Source of the DNA: Sorex araneus
Lineage: Eukaryota; Chordata; Mammalia; Eulipotyphla; Soricidae
Assembly: GCF_027595985.1 (NCBI RefSeq)
Contig: NC_073305.1
Span: 179,631,949-179,695,948 of the forward strand
Direction: 5' to 3'
Length of the DNA stretch: 64,000 nucleotides
The translations under genes were made by a program, and so were the position numbers. The notes beneath the pieces are model-generated. The model ran no database searches and was not told the origin of the DNA. It saw nothing but the letters and a program-made list of their open reading frames with translations. The first letter of the stretch is position 1. Each line of letters begins with the position of its first letter. This document shows positions 34,991 to 45,929 of the stretch, one piece after another.

Positions 34991-35290
34991 ATCTGATGAG
35001 TACACTCGTGGAACTGAGTTTTAAAATTTAATTGATTTTAATTTCCAATCGAAAATTTGAAACATGAACCCAGTTATTTAGAAAACATTTTAGCATGTTT
35101 TTTTCTAATTTGGGTGTGTGAATCTATGATTTCAAGTGTCAGTTTTATGGGATCTAATGGTTCAATATTTCCAGTGAAAACTGGCATTTGAATTGAGTTG
35201 TATGTGGAAAATATAGCTACCCAGTTTCAAAGATTTAGAATTAAAAAACAGCATTTTTACATTAAGAACTGATAATATTTTGGAGCTACT

Positions 35291-35525
35291 TGGCTGGAGC
35301 GATAGCACAGCGGGTAGGGCGTTCGCCTTGCATGCAGCCGACCCAGGTTTGACTCCTCCACCCCTCTCGGAGAGCCTGGCAAGCTACCCAGAGTATCTTG
35401 GAGAGCCTGGCAAGCCACCTGTGGCGTATTCGATATGCCAAAAACAGTAACAACAAGTTTCACAGAGGAGACGTTTCTGGTGCCCACTCGAGCAAATCAG
35501 CGAGCAACAGGATGACAGTGATACA
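35291..35525 (+). mobile_element. SINE type B, full length
   Basis: GGCTGGAGCGATAGCACAGC head to GATGACAGTGATACACTG tail. Young-looking, with CpGs retained. Confidence 0.92.
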
Positions 35526-36787
35526 CTGAATTATTTACCGCATCCTACTTTATATTTGCTTTGTCTCTTTCTAGCCTTTTGGTAGAGCTTAAATAATTCC
35601 TTTTTAGTCTTCTATTGTTTTAAATATATATCTATAATGCTTTGTATTTTCCACTAAAAGTGACTTCAGGTGCATTTAAAAGTAGATGTTTCACATTTTT
35701 ATTAAAATTTAGCTTAATATTTTTATCTTCCTATTATTCAGGGTTCTTATTACTTGCAGAAAAAATGAACTTGTATATTTTCTTTAATATAGTCATGCTT
35801 ATTTTAATATTTCTGTAGAGATCATTGCAATAACTGTGATGTCTTTGTAATTTTTGGTAATAATTCTATTGTATGCACTTGATTTACTTTGTTCATTTAG
35901 TCTTGACCTCGAAATATTTTATGGCTATATCATTTATGTTCAGAATTGTTTGGGGCATTATGGAAACAATTTAAGATTCTCAGTAAGCTTAACTTTTCTT
36001 CTAAATTAAATCAAAGGCAAATGATTTAATCCCACCTGGACCGATCTAGTGTGTGCCTGCATTTCTGACATTATGAGGTTTATTCTTTTTCCTATTTGCT
36101 ATTACTCTTGCTCTTCATTGCCCAGCTCATTTCATTCTGAAATGTTTCCCAGGTTCACATTCCTTGGAAACCTTTGAATGATATATTTTCCTTCCCCATC
36201 TTACCTAAGGAGAAGAAAACCTACAAGCAAAGAGTGCAATTATCTGTGCAGATAGATGAAAGAAAGATAGATGCAGATGGCAGAGAGAAAGCTCATAAAT
36301 AACCACAAGGCACTGAGTCCGGATAAAATTCTTCATGTTTGAAGAATGGCCAAGAGGACAAAGTGAATGGAGATGAATGAGACAGAGAAAGACGGTTGAG
36401 AAGAGATCAAGCTGGAACTTTACGATCAATTTGAGGAACTTGTTTTTACTTTTACTTGAAAAATAGAGGATTTGAAACACAAGAGTGAGGAAAATTTAAC
36501 TCATGTTTTCAAAGGCTCTGGCTCAGTCCGGTTTCCATATTACAGAGGAAGAAGACAAGGGCAGAGGGAGGAAGATGTGTTAAAAGGCTACTACAATATC
36601 CTAGGTTAGACATGAGAGTTGCTCGACCTTGAAGGAGGCAGAGCATGTAGAGAGCAAGAAGTTCAATTCCAGATTCAAGATATGTTGTGATAAAAGACTA
36701 AGTAGCGTTTTCTGGCATATGAGAAGCACGGAGAAAGTTCTCTTTTTAGATTGCAGTAATTAAGTTTTATGTACCTTAAGTACAGTT
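35526..36787. other. Intronic unique DNA
   Basis: No gene or repeat recognised in ~1.26 kb. Confidence 0.5.
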
Positions 36788-36798
36788 CTTACTAAAGA

Positions 36799-38309
36799 GT
36801 TTTTTAAAATTTATTTTATTAAATCACCATGTGGAAAGTTACAAAGTTCTCAGAGTTATGTCTAGGTTACACAATACTCAGACACCCGTCCCTTCACCTG
36901 TACCCATATTCCACCACCAAAGACCCCAGTCTACCTCCCAACACCCGCCCCCACCCCCACCCCCAACCCCGCCTGTGTAATTGATAAATTTCACTTCATT
37001 TTCTCTTTACCTTGATTACTTTCCATAATTCAACACAAAACTCACCATTGTTGGAGTTTACCCCCAAGAAAGACAGCCCTACTGCCAATGAAGCATTTGA
37101 TAATTTGTTTTCCATTGCTGAGACTGGAGAGATATGAAGTTCCACTGTCAAATACATAGAATATTTTTTTCCTCCTCCTTCCCGTGCCACCAAGTTCATG
37201 CCTGCTTAATAAACAGTCCTCATATTATGGCTGACACCACACCACCCGACGAGAAAAATAGATATTTCCTGTCCTAGGCCAGCATGGGGCTATAGCTTAG
37301 AGACATGGCTGCAAGCAGTTTCTGGAACCAAAAGTAGTTCCTCCGGATTCTGGTTGATCTGCAGCAACTCGGCCGCACAAGAGTGTGGCCACCCGGGTCG
37401 AATCTCGGCGGAGCATGCTCTGGTATTGGCCCGAGACTCCCCAAGTGTCCCGCTGTTCCAAGCACATAATATTTTTAAATTTTCAAATCCCCCCCATTCC
37501 TGAGCCTCTAAGTTCGTGCCTGTTTAATATGGTGGACGCCACACCACGTTTCTCCCAGAAAAGGGAAAAGAACCAAGAAAGGAGGATATTTCCTCTCGTC
37601 GTCCGGCATCGGGCTATGGCTTAGTTTACAGTCTACATGGTTGCTACTTTGATTACCTTCAATATTTCAACAAAAAACTCAGTATCATTGTTTGGAGTTT
37701 ACCCCCACAGTCAGACCTGCTAAAAAGGAACCCTTTCACATTGCTGACAATAAAGATATAATAGGTCTTGCAGCCACACGGTTTTGGTTTTATTTATTTA
37801 TTTATTTATTTTTGGTATGAAGTCCAAGGAAAATTCTGCCAGTATTTGCATCCCTGCAAGCTTTTACTTTCCTTTTGTGGTGCTCATATGGAGAAGCCTG
37901 TAGAGGAAAAACCCTGCCCCGCTGGCGGCGAATGGGCCAGGGGCTCCCATCCCAGTCTGGGGGTCTCTCCGGGGGCTGTTCGTGTCCATAGTGGCTCAGT
38001 TGCCTCCGGGGTTGAGCTCTTAGGGCAGCTGAAAAGGCCGGGCCCGCGTGGCACTGTGCTTAAATATCGGTAAAGGGCGGGACAGGCAAACCCGCCCTCT
38101 GGGATCACCTGGACGGACGTCCCGCTGGTACCTGCATTCTGTGTTCTAAAACCGGCTGTTGCCTTGCTGCGCCCAATAAGGAAGAGTTGAGAGAGAAAGC
38201 CCTGCCCCACTGGTGGCGAATGGGCCAGGGGCTCCCATCCCAGTCTAGGGGCTTCTCCAGGAGCTGCTCGTGTCCATAGTGGGTCGAGCTCGGAGGGCAG
38301 CTGAAAAGG
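36799..38309 (-). mobile_element. Non-autonomous L1-tailed element with tandem 5' monomers
   Basis: Complete 1,511-bp insertion, perfect 11-bp TSD CTTACTAAAGA (36788-36798 / 38310-38320). On the minus strand it opens with a ~271-bp GC-rich unit (38309-38039, starting CCTTTTCAGCTGCCCT), followed by a second partial copy down to ~37880. Next is a body that itself contains two related blocks (GCCTGCTTAATAAACAG at ~37202; GCCTGTTTAATATGG at ~37519), and then the L1-type 3' end with G-rich tract and poly(A). Neither L1 ORF is present. Confidence 0.78.
36941..36968 (-). repeat. G-rich tract of L1-type 3' end (G4-prone)
   Basis: CCCGCCCCCACCCCCACCCC on + gives GGGG-TTGGGGG-type runs on the element's sense strand, at the same place as 3766-3797. 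Confidence 0.7.
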
Positions 38310-38372
38310 CTTACTAAAGATTTTCTTCTGGACATTCTTATTGGCTATAATGTCCCCCAGTTTATCCTAGTG

Positions 38373-38551
38373 CAGTGATTCTCAACCCAAGCTCTGGGGT
38401 CCCATAGGGGCCTTAGAGTATTCCAATGGGGCTACAGGTGAAAATGAGGACCGTAGTGTAAGACTCAAAGACCACCAATAGCATGGGGGCATGCAGGAAG
38501 AAAACATTTACAAAAAGGGGTCACGGTCAGAACTGGGTTGAGAAATACCAC
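38373..38551. mobile_element. Small hAT-like DNA transposon (MITE)
   Basis: Ends are inverted: CAGTGATTCTCAACCCA on the left and TGGGTTGAGAAATACCAC on the right. They resemble mammalian MER/Charlie hAT termini. Flanks TCCTAGTG / TCAGAGTG match at 6 of 8, fitting an old 8-bp TSD. Non-autonomous. Confidence 0.7.
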
Positions 38552-38559
38552 TCAGAGTG

Positions 38560-39321
38560 TCAGGAATAGCTGAATTGGCTGGGTATTAGCTAAGCTTATG
38601 CTTCTTAGTATTGAAAGAATTCTATGAACTGATAATGTTGCCTTCTGTTGTCATCAGTAAAATCACTTTTCAGATATTGGGACCATTCAGCTCCAGGCCA
38701 CTAGATGGTGACCTCTACTAAATTTTCATACTAATAGACAAAACTTGAATCTACTTTTTCTAGAATCAAATTTCCTGGAATCCAGTTTTTGGGTGAGTCT
38801 CTCAACATTCAAAAAGCATTGTAGCAGCTATTCACATTACACCAGAAAGTACGAAATGATTTTGATAATTTATACAACACTTAGTATTAATACATATCAT
38901 TTATTAAGAACTTATGCATCAAATCCTATGCCAAATCTTACTACATTAGAGAGAGTTTCCTTTTGCTTTTAGAGGGACATTTTTATTTTTCTAAGTAACT
39001 AGGTGATCTCATTAACCACATTAAGTTCTAATCATATGAGCTAAAGTAATGGTTCATTTTTTTTCCTGCTCTGAAGATTGTTGAGAAATGAGATGATAAA
39101 CTGTCTTTAACTAAGAGTATCAGTGCGAATGTGTTTTTCAGGCACATTTTCTTTTATAGTAGGTTTTTAAACTGTGTGGCCATTAGGTGCTATTTTCATT
39201 CTTTGTTTTTTGGGGGGGAGCTTCATAGTTTGGGCTAGGGAAATCATTAACTTTGATTAAATTTTAAAAACTCATACCATGGGTAAAGTATTTAGTTCAC
39301 AACTTACCGCCCCCCCCCTTT
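38560..39321. other. Intronic unique DNA
   Basis: Nothing recognised. Confidence 0.5.
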
Positions 39322-39444
39322 TCTGTAGTGCCTTGACCTTGGTTTAATCCCCAACACTAACATATGGTCCTTTCAATATCACAAGAGGTGATCAATGTAC
39401 ACAGAACCAGGAGCCCTGGGTATGGTCCAAAAGCAAACCAAAAA
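39322..39444 (+). mobile_element. SINE type A, 3' part, degraded
   Basis: TGGTTTAATCCCCAACACTA, ACAGAACCAGGAGCCCTGGG and GGTCCAAAAGCAAACC identify it. Confidence 0.5.
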
Positions 39445-39458
39445 GTTAATTTTACTTA

Positions 39459-39617
39459 TTTTTTTTGGCCTTTGGACCACACCCAACAGGTCTTACTACT
39501 GACTCTGTGCTCAAGTATTACTCCTGTTGGGGCTCTGGAGACCAGCCAGGGTCCTGGGGATAAACCAGGGCAGCTGTGTGCAAGGCAAGTAGCTTGTTAT
39601 ACTATCTCTCCAGCCAG
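39459..39617 (-). mobile_element. SINE type A
   Basis: TTTGGACCACACCCAACAGG start to ATACTATCTCTCCAGCC end. Confidence 0.85.
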
Positions 39618-39974
39618 GAGGTTTATTTTCAACACACTTACTGTTCTCCTGAGCTTCATAGATATTAAAATCCATTATGTGATCTTTTAAAGTAATATCT
39701 AAGATCTCCATATATGCCTAGATAGCCTTTTACTTAGGTATGTGATCTTATAGAGTCTCCTATTTATAGCAGTAAAATGATGCTTTGAGTACGACTTATC
39801 TGTTTGGCTGCCATTCCCTCAAATTTTGGGGCACAGGTCATGATAGGTAAACAGAGTCAAAGAGAGATTTGTAAAACAATAAAGAATAACCTTTCAAAAT
39901 ATTGTCAAATTTCTCTACTACATATGTTTTCTATGTTTAGTGCCACACAAAATTCTTTCCGTTTGTTTGCTTTC

Positions 39975-40145
39975 GTTATTTTGTGTCATATCAAGTGGTC
40001 TGTGGGGCTACTCCAGTCTCTGTGCTTGGGCAGGGGTTACTTCCAGTGGTGCTTCAGTGTTCCTGCAGAGATGGGGGTTGAACAGGAGGCAGGCATCAGC
40101 TGCATGCAAGAAAGAGCCTTAACCCCTGGTCTATCTTTCCAGCCC
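39975..40145 (-). mobile_element. SINE type A, diverged
   Basis: GGTTACTTCCAGTGGTGCTT mid-body, GGTCTATCTTTCCAGCCC head. Confidence 0.75.
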
Positions 40146-40166
40146 TCAAATAATATTTTTAATTTA

Positions 40167-40453
40167 CTGTCACCTGTCACTGTCACCTCATTGATTTGCT
40201 CGAGTGGGCACCAGTAACATCTCCATTGTGAGACTTGTTGGGCTGGAGTGATAGCACAGTGGGTAGGGCGTTTGCCTTGCACATGGCTGACCCAGGTTCG
40301 ATTCCTCCACTTCTCTTGGAGAGCCCAGCAACCTACCAAGAGTATCTTGCCCGCATGGCAGAGCCTGGCAAACTACCCGTAGCATATTCGATATGTAAAA
40401 ACAGTAACAAAAACTCTCACAATAGAGATGTTACTGGTGCCTGCTTGAGCAAA
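40167..40453 (-). mobile_element. Fold-back SINE type B (5' part inverted)
   Basis: Antisense tail and 3' body at 40167-40239 abut an almost complete sense copy at 40240-40453 (head GGGCTGGAGTGATAGCACAG). A perfect 11-bp TSD TTTTTAATTTA (40156-40166 / 40454-40464) brackets both, so they are one insertion. The two arms repeat the same ~60-bp segment as an inverted repeat (TTTGCTCGAGTGGGCACC and its complement). Confidence 0.75.
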
Positions 40454-40487
40454 TTTTTAATTTAACAAAACTAAAATGTGTTATGTA

Positions 40488-40618
40488 ACATTCTGGTTTC
40501 TGCACACCCTACACTGCTCTGGGAACACTCCTTGTGGTGCTTGGGGGACCCTATGTGGTGAGGGACATGAAACTGGCATAGGTTGCATGCAAAATAAGCA
40601 CCTTAACTCCCTGTACAT
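40488..40618 (-). mobile_element. SINE type A, diverged
   Basis: CACTCCTTGTGGTGCTTGGG and GTTGCATGCAAAATAAGCAC. Ends unclear. Confidence 0.6.
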
Positions 40619-40783
40619 ATTTTTTAAATTACTTATCTAAAAGAGTTTGAATATTATTTTTCCTTATATAAGATTTTACTTTAAAAATTGAATTCATCTC
40701 ACATATAAATATTTTATAAGACTTGTATTATGATATTAATAGTATTTTATATATGCTTATATTATTATGACTATATTTTACAT

Positions 40784-41029
40784 GGGACTGGAGCGATAGC
40801 ATAGTGGGTAGGGCATTTGCCTTGCACATGGCTGACCCGGGTTCTACTCCTATGTTCTTCTCAGAGAGCCCAGCAAGCTACCGAGAGTATCCCACCCACA
40901 CAGCAGAGCCTGGCAAGCTACCCATGGTGTATTCGATATGCCAAAAACAGTAACAAGTCTCACAATGGAGATGTTACTGGTGCCCGCTCAAGCAAATCAA
41001 TACACAATGGGATGACAGTGCTACAGTGT
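40784..41029 (+). mobile_element. SINE type B
   Basis: GGGACTGGAGCGATAGCATA head, full body, tail GGGATGACAGTGCTACAGTG. Confidence 0.9.
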
Positions 41030-42018
41030 ATTATGATTAGAAAATAAATTCTAATTTTGATCTTAGGAGCAAGAACCCCAGGGTTTGCCCCTGTCTCCAC
41101 ACCAGCATATCTAATTTATTGTTGGGAAAAAATTATTCTCTTTCACTTTGGATCTCTCAGCACCAAGTTTTTTCTTTCCACTTCCTACTGTCTCGCTCCA
41201 ATATAAATCATTGTTCTTGCAACTGTGAACAATGGCAGAAATGTGCAACTTGGCTCTCTATTCGCCCTTCTCGGTCCTTTTAATTTATCACAGAATTCAC
41301 TGTGAGTTTGATATTTCATCCTTCCTGCAAGGTGACTCTGCTTTGTCAATTTTTTGCTCAGGGAAAAATATTACTCATTGTTATATCCTCTTAGGAGTCC
41401 ACACAATATCTCCCATCACCTGATTACTGAACCACCATCTTCACTGGGTCATTGTCACCATCACTGAAGGAGTTGAAGGACATAATTTTTGACTGAAGTC
41501 TCCTAAAATATAAACTCCACCAGTTGAGACTGTTTTCTTCACTTCTGTCTATATATCGAGCACACAACTTGATAAGTAATCCAGGGTTCCACATGCTAAA
41601 CAAAGGAAGAGATAATTATCTTCAAGACTTTTAGCTGTTAACAACATCTACCAACTAGACCTCTCTCAGAGCCAGTCATCTCTCTGGTCAGCTCAAAGCT
41701 GCCTAGATTGTTTATTTATGTTTCCTTCTACTTTGGCAACCCCTTGAATCCTGGCTACCCCAAAGGCTATTCTCCATGTACTTGTATAAATACACAGACC
41801 ACTCTGCTTTTGGCTTAAGTGCTATCCAGGGATCCTTGAAATTCTATTATAGTTGGAGGTCATCAATTCTATTTCTGTCTTGAGTTCATATTTAAGACCA
41901 AACAAAATATCCCAGGGGCATTCAAATATATTTTTTCTAAGGTCTTTATCTCCTCCCTCTAGCCTCGGCTTTCCTGTCTATTTGGAGGAATGATTCTAAT
42001 ATTCAGATTGCTGATCTA
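41030..42018. other. Intronic unique DNA
   Basis: No gene or repeat recognised in ~1 kb. Confidence 0.5.
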
Positions 42019-42032
42019 GAATTCTTGGAGTC

Positions 42033-42186
42033 GGGGCTGGAGCGATAGGACAGTGGGTAGGATATTTGCCAGGTTCTATCCCTGGCATCCCATATGGTCC
42101 CCCAAGCACCTCCATGAGTGATTACTGAGTGCAGAGCCAGGAGTAACCCCTGAGCATGGTGGGTGTGACCCAAAAAGAAAAAAAAA
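42033..42186 (+). mobile_element. SINE type A
   Basis: GGGGCTGGAGCGATAGGACA head. TSD GAATTCTTGGAGTC (42019-42032) / GAATGTTTGGAGTC (42187-42200). Confidence 0.92.
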
Positions 42187-42606
42187 GAATGTTTGGAGTC
42201 TCTCCCTTACTATAGGAAAGTATGGGCTGCTTAGTAATAATGGAGTGAAATGGGGGAGGGGGAGATTGCGTTTCTTTTGATTGATGCTAGTTTTTATTTC
42301 CTTGAAAGATTCTTAGACACATTTAAGAAGGTATGATACATTGCCATTTAATGTATTCACTTAGCACTTGCAAAGAACTGATTTTGATTATAGTCTCAGG
42401 GTTGAGTGACCATCACCACAATCTAATTTGAGAACATTTTGTACTTAAAAAAAAAACAAAACTCACTAGCAGTCCTTCCTGTTCCTTCCCACCCCACCCC
42501 AGCCAAAGACAATCATTAATCTACTTTCTATCTGCATGGTTTGTTGCTTCTAGACAATTCATGTAGCAATTCGACAAAGTGGGATCTTTTTGGGACTGGA
42601 TTTGTT

Positions 42607-42776
42607 TCTTCTCCTTCTCCTTCTCCTTCTCCTTCTCCTTCTCCTTCTCCTTCTCCTTCTCCTCCTTCTCCTTGTCCTTCTCCTTGTCCTTCTCCTTCTC
42701 CTTCTCCTTCTCCTTCTCCTTCTCCTTCTCCTTCTCCTTCTCCTTCTCCTTCTCCTTCTCCTTCTCCTTCTTTTTC
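42607..42776. repeat. (CTTCTC)n hexanucleotide array
   Basis: About 28 units of TTCTCC with two CTTGTC variants, strictly polypyrimidine apart from those. It produces long low-complexity open frames in all registers (Ser/Phe, Leu, Arg, Glu/Gly) that are not genes. Confidence 0.97.
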
Positions 42777-43549
42777 CTTCTTCTTCCTCTTTGTTTCCAA
42801 GACAACTGTCTCGCATCTTCCTAGGTACTCCCAAGTCCCTTTCTAAGAGTCAGTGTGCTCAGGAATCAGATTCTTTTCCACTATTTTCACAATTTTCCCA
42901 GAATTGTCCTTCCTCTTTGGAAAGTTTGTGCTGGAAATATAAGAGATAATTATTAGTATCCATTTGTGTTTTTTTTAAATATTTTTCTAACTAATTTAAA
43001 GTTTCAGTGTCTCTGTCTTCTAATATGCTCTGTATGATTTTATTTGTTCATTGTGTTGTTCTTCTCTGGGTTTTTGGAAGATACATTGGGAAGTGTGATT
43101 TACAGGCTGGGATGGCCTTGCAAACTACAAATTGCAATGACTTCTTTTTCTAAGGTTCTGAATATTTGCAGTCCCAATATTTAGGCATTAGTTCTGTATT
43201 TTATTATTTAATTGATGATGATAATTTAGGATTTTATATGCCTTTTTACATGAGAATGTAACTTTATAAGATCCTTCTCTCAGAGATTATGCTTTACGGC
43301 TATGTCTCAATATGATATTTTCTTTCATCGTGGGTAGGCTAGTTAGAGTTAGTTGATAAGCTGGCAGGATTAGGCTCCCAAGATAGCAGAGGGAGAAGCT
43401 GAAATATTTCCCTTTGCTTCGGCTTGATTAAACTTGCAAAGCTTTATTTCCATTGCATCCAGGGGTCAAAAAAAGCAAGTAATAAAGTCAGTTTTAAGGA
43501 GTGAGGAAACAGATTTGATTCTGTTTCGTGTGTTTGATTTTTGTTGGAG
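42777..43549. other. Intronic unique DNA
   Basis: Nothing recognised. Confidence 0.5.
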
Positions 43550-43712
43550 AGCATTTTGAGCCACACCCACTGTGCTCAGGGCTTACTTCTGGGCGTGTAC
43601 TCATGGGTCACTCTTGGTGGTCTTCAGGGGACTGTATGCAATCCTGAGGATTGAGCCACTGTCAGCTCATGTAAGGCAAGAGCCCTAACTTCCATACTAT
43701 CTCTCCAGTCCT
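43550..43712 (-). mobile_element. SINE type A
   Basis: GAGCCACACCCACTGTGCTC start, CCATACTATCTCTCCAGTCC end. Confidence 0.85.
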
Positions 43713-44829
43713 AGGTTCTATTTCTTGAAGGCAGGAACTTCAAGACACCTGTACCCCTCCTCTCTTTTTCCTGATCTCTTAACTCCAGTAAATTCATTTC
43801 TATTCTAAGTCTCTCTTAATGTAAACTCCTAAGATAACTTGATTAACAGATCTTTACCTAAGCTAGTTAAGTTTCATTTGTGAATTTAGCAATCTTTATT
43901 CAAATACTGGTACTTGAAATGAATCTTGAATAATGAGTTCCCCAGATACAGAAGTTTCAAAATTTTATCTTGATATAAGGAAAAAATATGTGGATACATA
44001 TAGATTTTGGAATAAGGGGGAAATGAACATGGTTCGATGATGGGGAGGAAAAATGAGCACTGTGAATCTGGAGGATTATTTAAACAGGTCAAGTCTTTAT
44101 ATCAAAGCAAGGGCTCTATTACTTAGCTTCACTAGTGAATATATTGCTTTACAAGAAGAAGCAGTAAGGTAGAATTACCACCATTCTGGAAAAATATTTC
44201 TTTCACCCAGAACAAGAAATGTGAACAAACAAAAATTCTGTGAATTGGTGCATAATAAGAAATTCTATGGAGATTTAGGGGCTAGGAACTGGATTATTAT
44301 GACTAGAGTATAACAGCATGATCTGGGACTCTGGGATCAGGAGAAAGTCCAGGAATTTGTATAGGCTGTCATCAATGAGTCAGAGACAGAGGGGACAGGC
44401 GTTCAGGAAGCACAGCATAAATCAATCAGCCCCTAGATAGATGGTTCTAGCCAGCACTTCCTGACTCCAGTGAGCAGAGGAAGTGAGACATGGTGAAGTC
44501 TGCAGGTGGCAGACATCAGTGGGCTTGATGAAAGCAGAGGAAAAGGAAAATCAAGGTGACTGAAATTTTTTATCAATTTTTGGCACATCATATTCAGAGC
44601 GATGTACTTTTAAAGGATATAATCTCTGGGTTATAGTTGCAAACCTGTAAAAATTAATGTGCTCAGCATGGCCTTTTAAACAATGAGGCATTTTTATTAC
44701 TTGTTTCTAAAAGTTGCTAACGTAGAATAAGCGATGTGGAATGTGACAACCGAAAATGTCATTCTGTGTCCTTCCATCTTACTTTCACTGATCTGTAGAC
44801 ACCCAGAACCCTCTTCAATTTCTGTCTGT
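43713..44829. other. Intronic unique DNA
   Basis: No gene or repeat recognised in 1.1 kb. Confidence 0.5.
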
Positions 44830-44845
44830 AAAAATTGGTTTGCGG

Positions 44846-45017
44846 GACTGGTGCAATAGCACAGTGGGTAGGGCATTTGCCTTGCACGCGGCTGACCCGG
44901 GTTAGATCCCCAGCATCCCATATGGTCCCCTGAGCTTTGTCAGAAGTAATTCCTGAGTGCAGAGCCAGGAGTAACCCCTGTGCATCGCCAGGTGTGACCC
45001 AAAAAGCAAAAAAAAAA
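44846..45017 (+). mobile_element. SINE type A, young, nested
   Basis: Near-consensus copy with GAGTGCAGAGCCAGGAGTAA intact and a 14-A run. Perfect 16-bp TSD AAAAATTGGTTTGCGG (44830-44845 / 45018-45033). It landed at the 5' edge of the older SINE at 45031. Confidence 0.95.
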
Positions 45018-45030
45018 AAAAATTGGTTTG

Positions 45031-45190
45031 CGGCCTGATAGTACAGAAGGTAGGGTGTTCGCCTTGCATGCAGGTGACCGGGGTTTGATTCCTGGCATCC
45101 TATTTGGACCTTAGGTCCCACCAGGTGTGTGATCCTTGAGCACATACCAGGAATCAGCCCTGTGTACCTTGGGGTGTTCCCACCCCCAAA
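45031..45190 (+). mobile_element. SINE type A, older, near MYCT1 acceptor
   Basis: CGGCCTGATAGTACAGAAGG head to CCCACCCCCAAACCCC end. Its 3' end is ~118 bp from the exon 2 splice site. Confidence 0.85.
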
Positions 45191-45308
45191 CCCCAAATGG
45201 TTTGAATTAATTCTCTATTCCCTCCTACTATCCTTTATCGCGTTCTGCCCGTTCCTAGCTGATCGCCTATTGACAGCTCAAATGGCCCGTTTGTCTTTTC
45301 TGTTCCAG

Positions 45309-45820
45309 AGGACCTGATCATATCCTTCACCGTGTCCATGGCAATCGGGCTCGTCATCGGAGGACTGATCTGGGCTCTCTTGGTTTGCTTGTCTCGGAGA
45401 AGGGCCAGCGCCCCCATCTCCCAGTGGAGCTCCAACCGCCGGCTGAGGTCCTCCTACACCCACGGCCTCAACAGAACTGGGTTCTACCGCCACAGCGGCT
45501 GCGAGCGCCGGAGCAACCTCAGCTTGGCCAGTCTCACGTTCCAGAGACAAGCCTCCATGGACCCAAGCAACTCCTTCCCTCGAAAATCAAGCTTCAGGGC
45601 TTCCACGTTCCATCCGTTCCTGCAAAGCCCGCCGCTTCCCGTGGAGCCTGACAGCCAGCTGATGGCTCTGCCCACTTCCAGCATCTCCCCGACCATGCAC
45701 AGCACCCACGGCCTGAGCCGCCCCGATTTCCACTGGTCCACCAACAACCTGCGGCTGGGCCTTTCCACCCCGCCCCCGCCTGCCTATGAATCCATCATAA
45801 AGGCCTTCCCAGACTCCTGA
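45309..45820 (+). CDS. MYCT1: MYCT1 exon 2 (coding part), MYC target 1
   Basis: Terminal coding exon, residues 18-187, ending in TGA at 45818. The acceptor is a pyrimidine tract followed by CAG at 45306-45308. Residues about 20-45 (LIISFTVSMAIGLVIGG then LIWALLVCL) form one transmembrane helix with small-residue packing (GxxxGG-like). It is followed by SRRRAS, a positive-inside stop-transfer signal that includes an RRAS basophilic-kinase consensus. The cytoplasmic part is Ser/Arg-rich and strongly conserved with human (for example SYTHGLNRTGFYRHSGCERR, then NLSLASLTFQRQAS). It ends in STPPPPAYESIIKAFPDS, where PPAY (174-177) is a PPxY-type WW-domain ligand of the kind read by NEDD4-family ligases. 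From memory, the human protein has four arginines after CLS where this one has three. The exon is markedly GC-rich against AT-rich flanks. The reading frame is intact, so the gene is probably functional. The protein's molecular activity is not settled; reported roles are in endothelial and stem-cell endocytosis and signalling. Confidence 0.97.
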
Positions 45821-45929
45821 GTTAGGGAGCTTGTCCTATGTTTAATTATTTTTAATTTCTTGTCTTTTTTTTCTTGTCAAATCATAAATGTGGTAAAAAT
45901 AATCATTTTGATGACATAGTCCAAATAAA
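45821..45929 (+). other. MYCT1: MYCT1 3' UTR start and candidate poly(A) signal
   Basis: Non-coding sequence after the TGA. AATAAA occurs at 45924-45929, about 105 bases downstream, and is the first canonical signal. Longer 3' ends cannot be excluded. Confidence 0.5.

Larger units (their letters stand above)
29260..45308 (+). other. MYCT1: MYCT1 intron 1
   Basis: GT-AG intron of 16,049 bp in phase 1. Its first ~5.1 kb carries no recognisable SINE. The rest holds type A and B SINEs, a non-autonomous L1 (36799-38309), a small hAT element and a hexanucleotide array. Two SINEs, one inserted into the other, lie within 480 bp of the 3' splice site. Confidence 0.93.

Noticed and set aside
37768..38335. 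Open frames of 76-108 aa in a GC-rich block
   Set aside because: They lie in the tandem 5' monomers of the non-autonomous L1-tailed element; the frame is not shared between monomers.
39804..40217. 137-aa plus-strand frame
   Set aside because: Its second half is an antisense type A SINE and the first half has no similarity; not a gene.
42521..42949. Several long frames on both strands (Ser/Phe, Leu, Glu/Gly, Arg runs)
   Set aside because: All are readings of the (CTTCTC)n array.
44846..44920. tRNA-like sequence with A/B-box look in SINE heads (also many other SINEs)
   Set aside because: These are tRNA-derived SINE promoters without cloverleaf closure or anticodon integrity, not tRNA genes.
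45478..45768. Antisense open frames across MYCT1 exon 2
   Set aside because: Shadow frames of a GC-rich conserved sense exon; no independent support.
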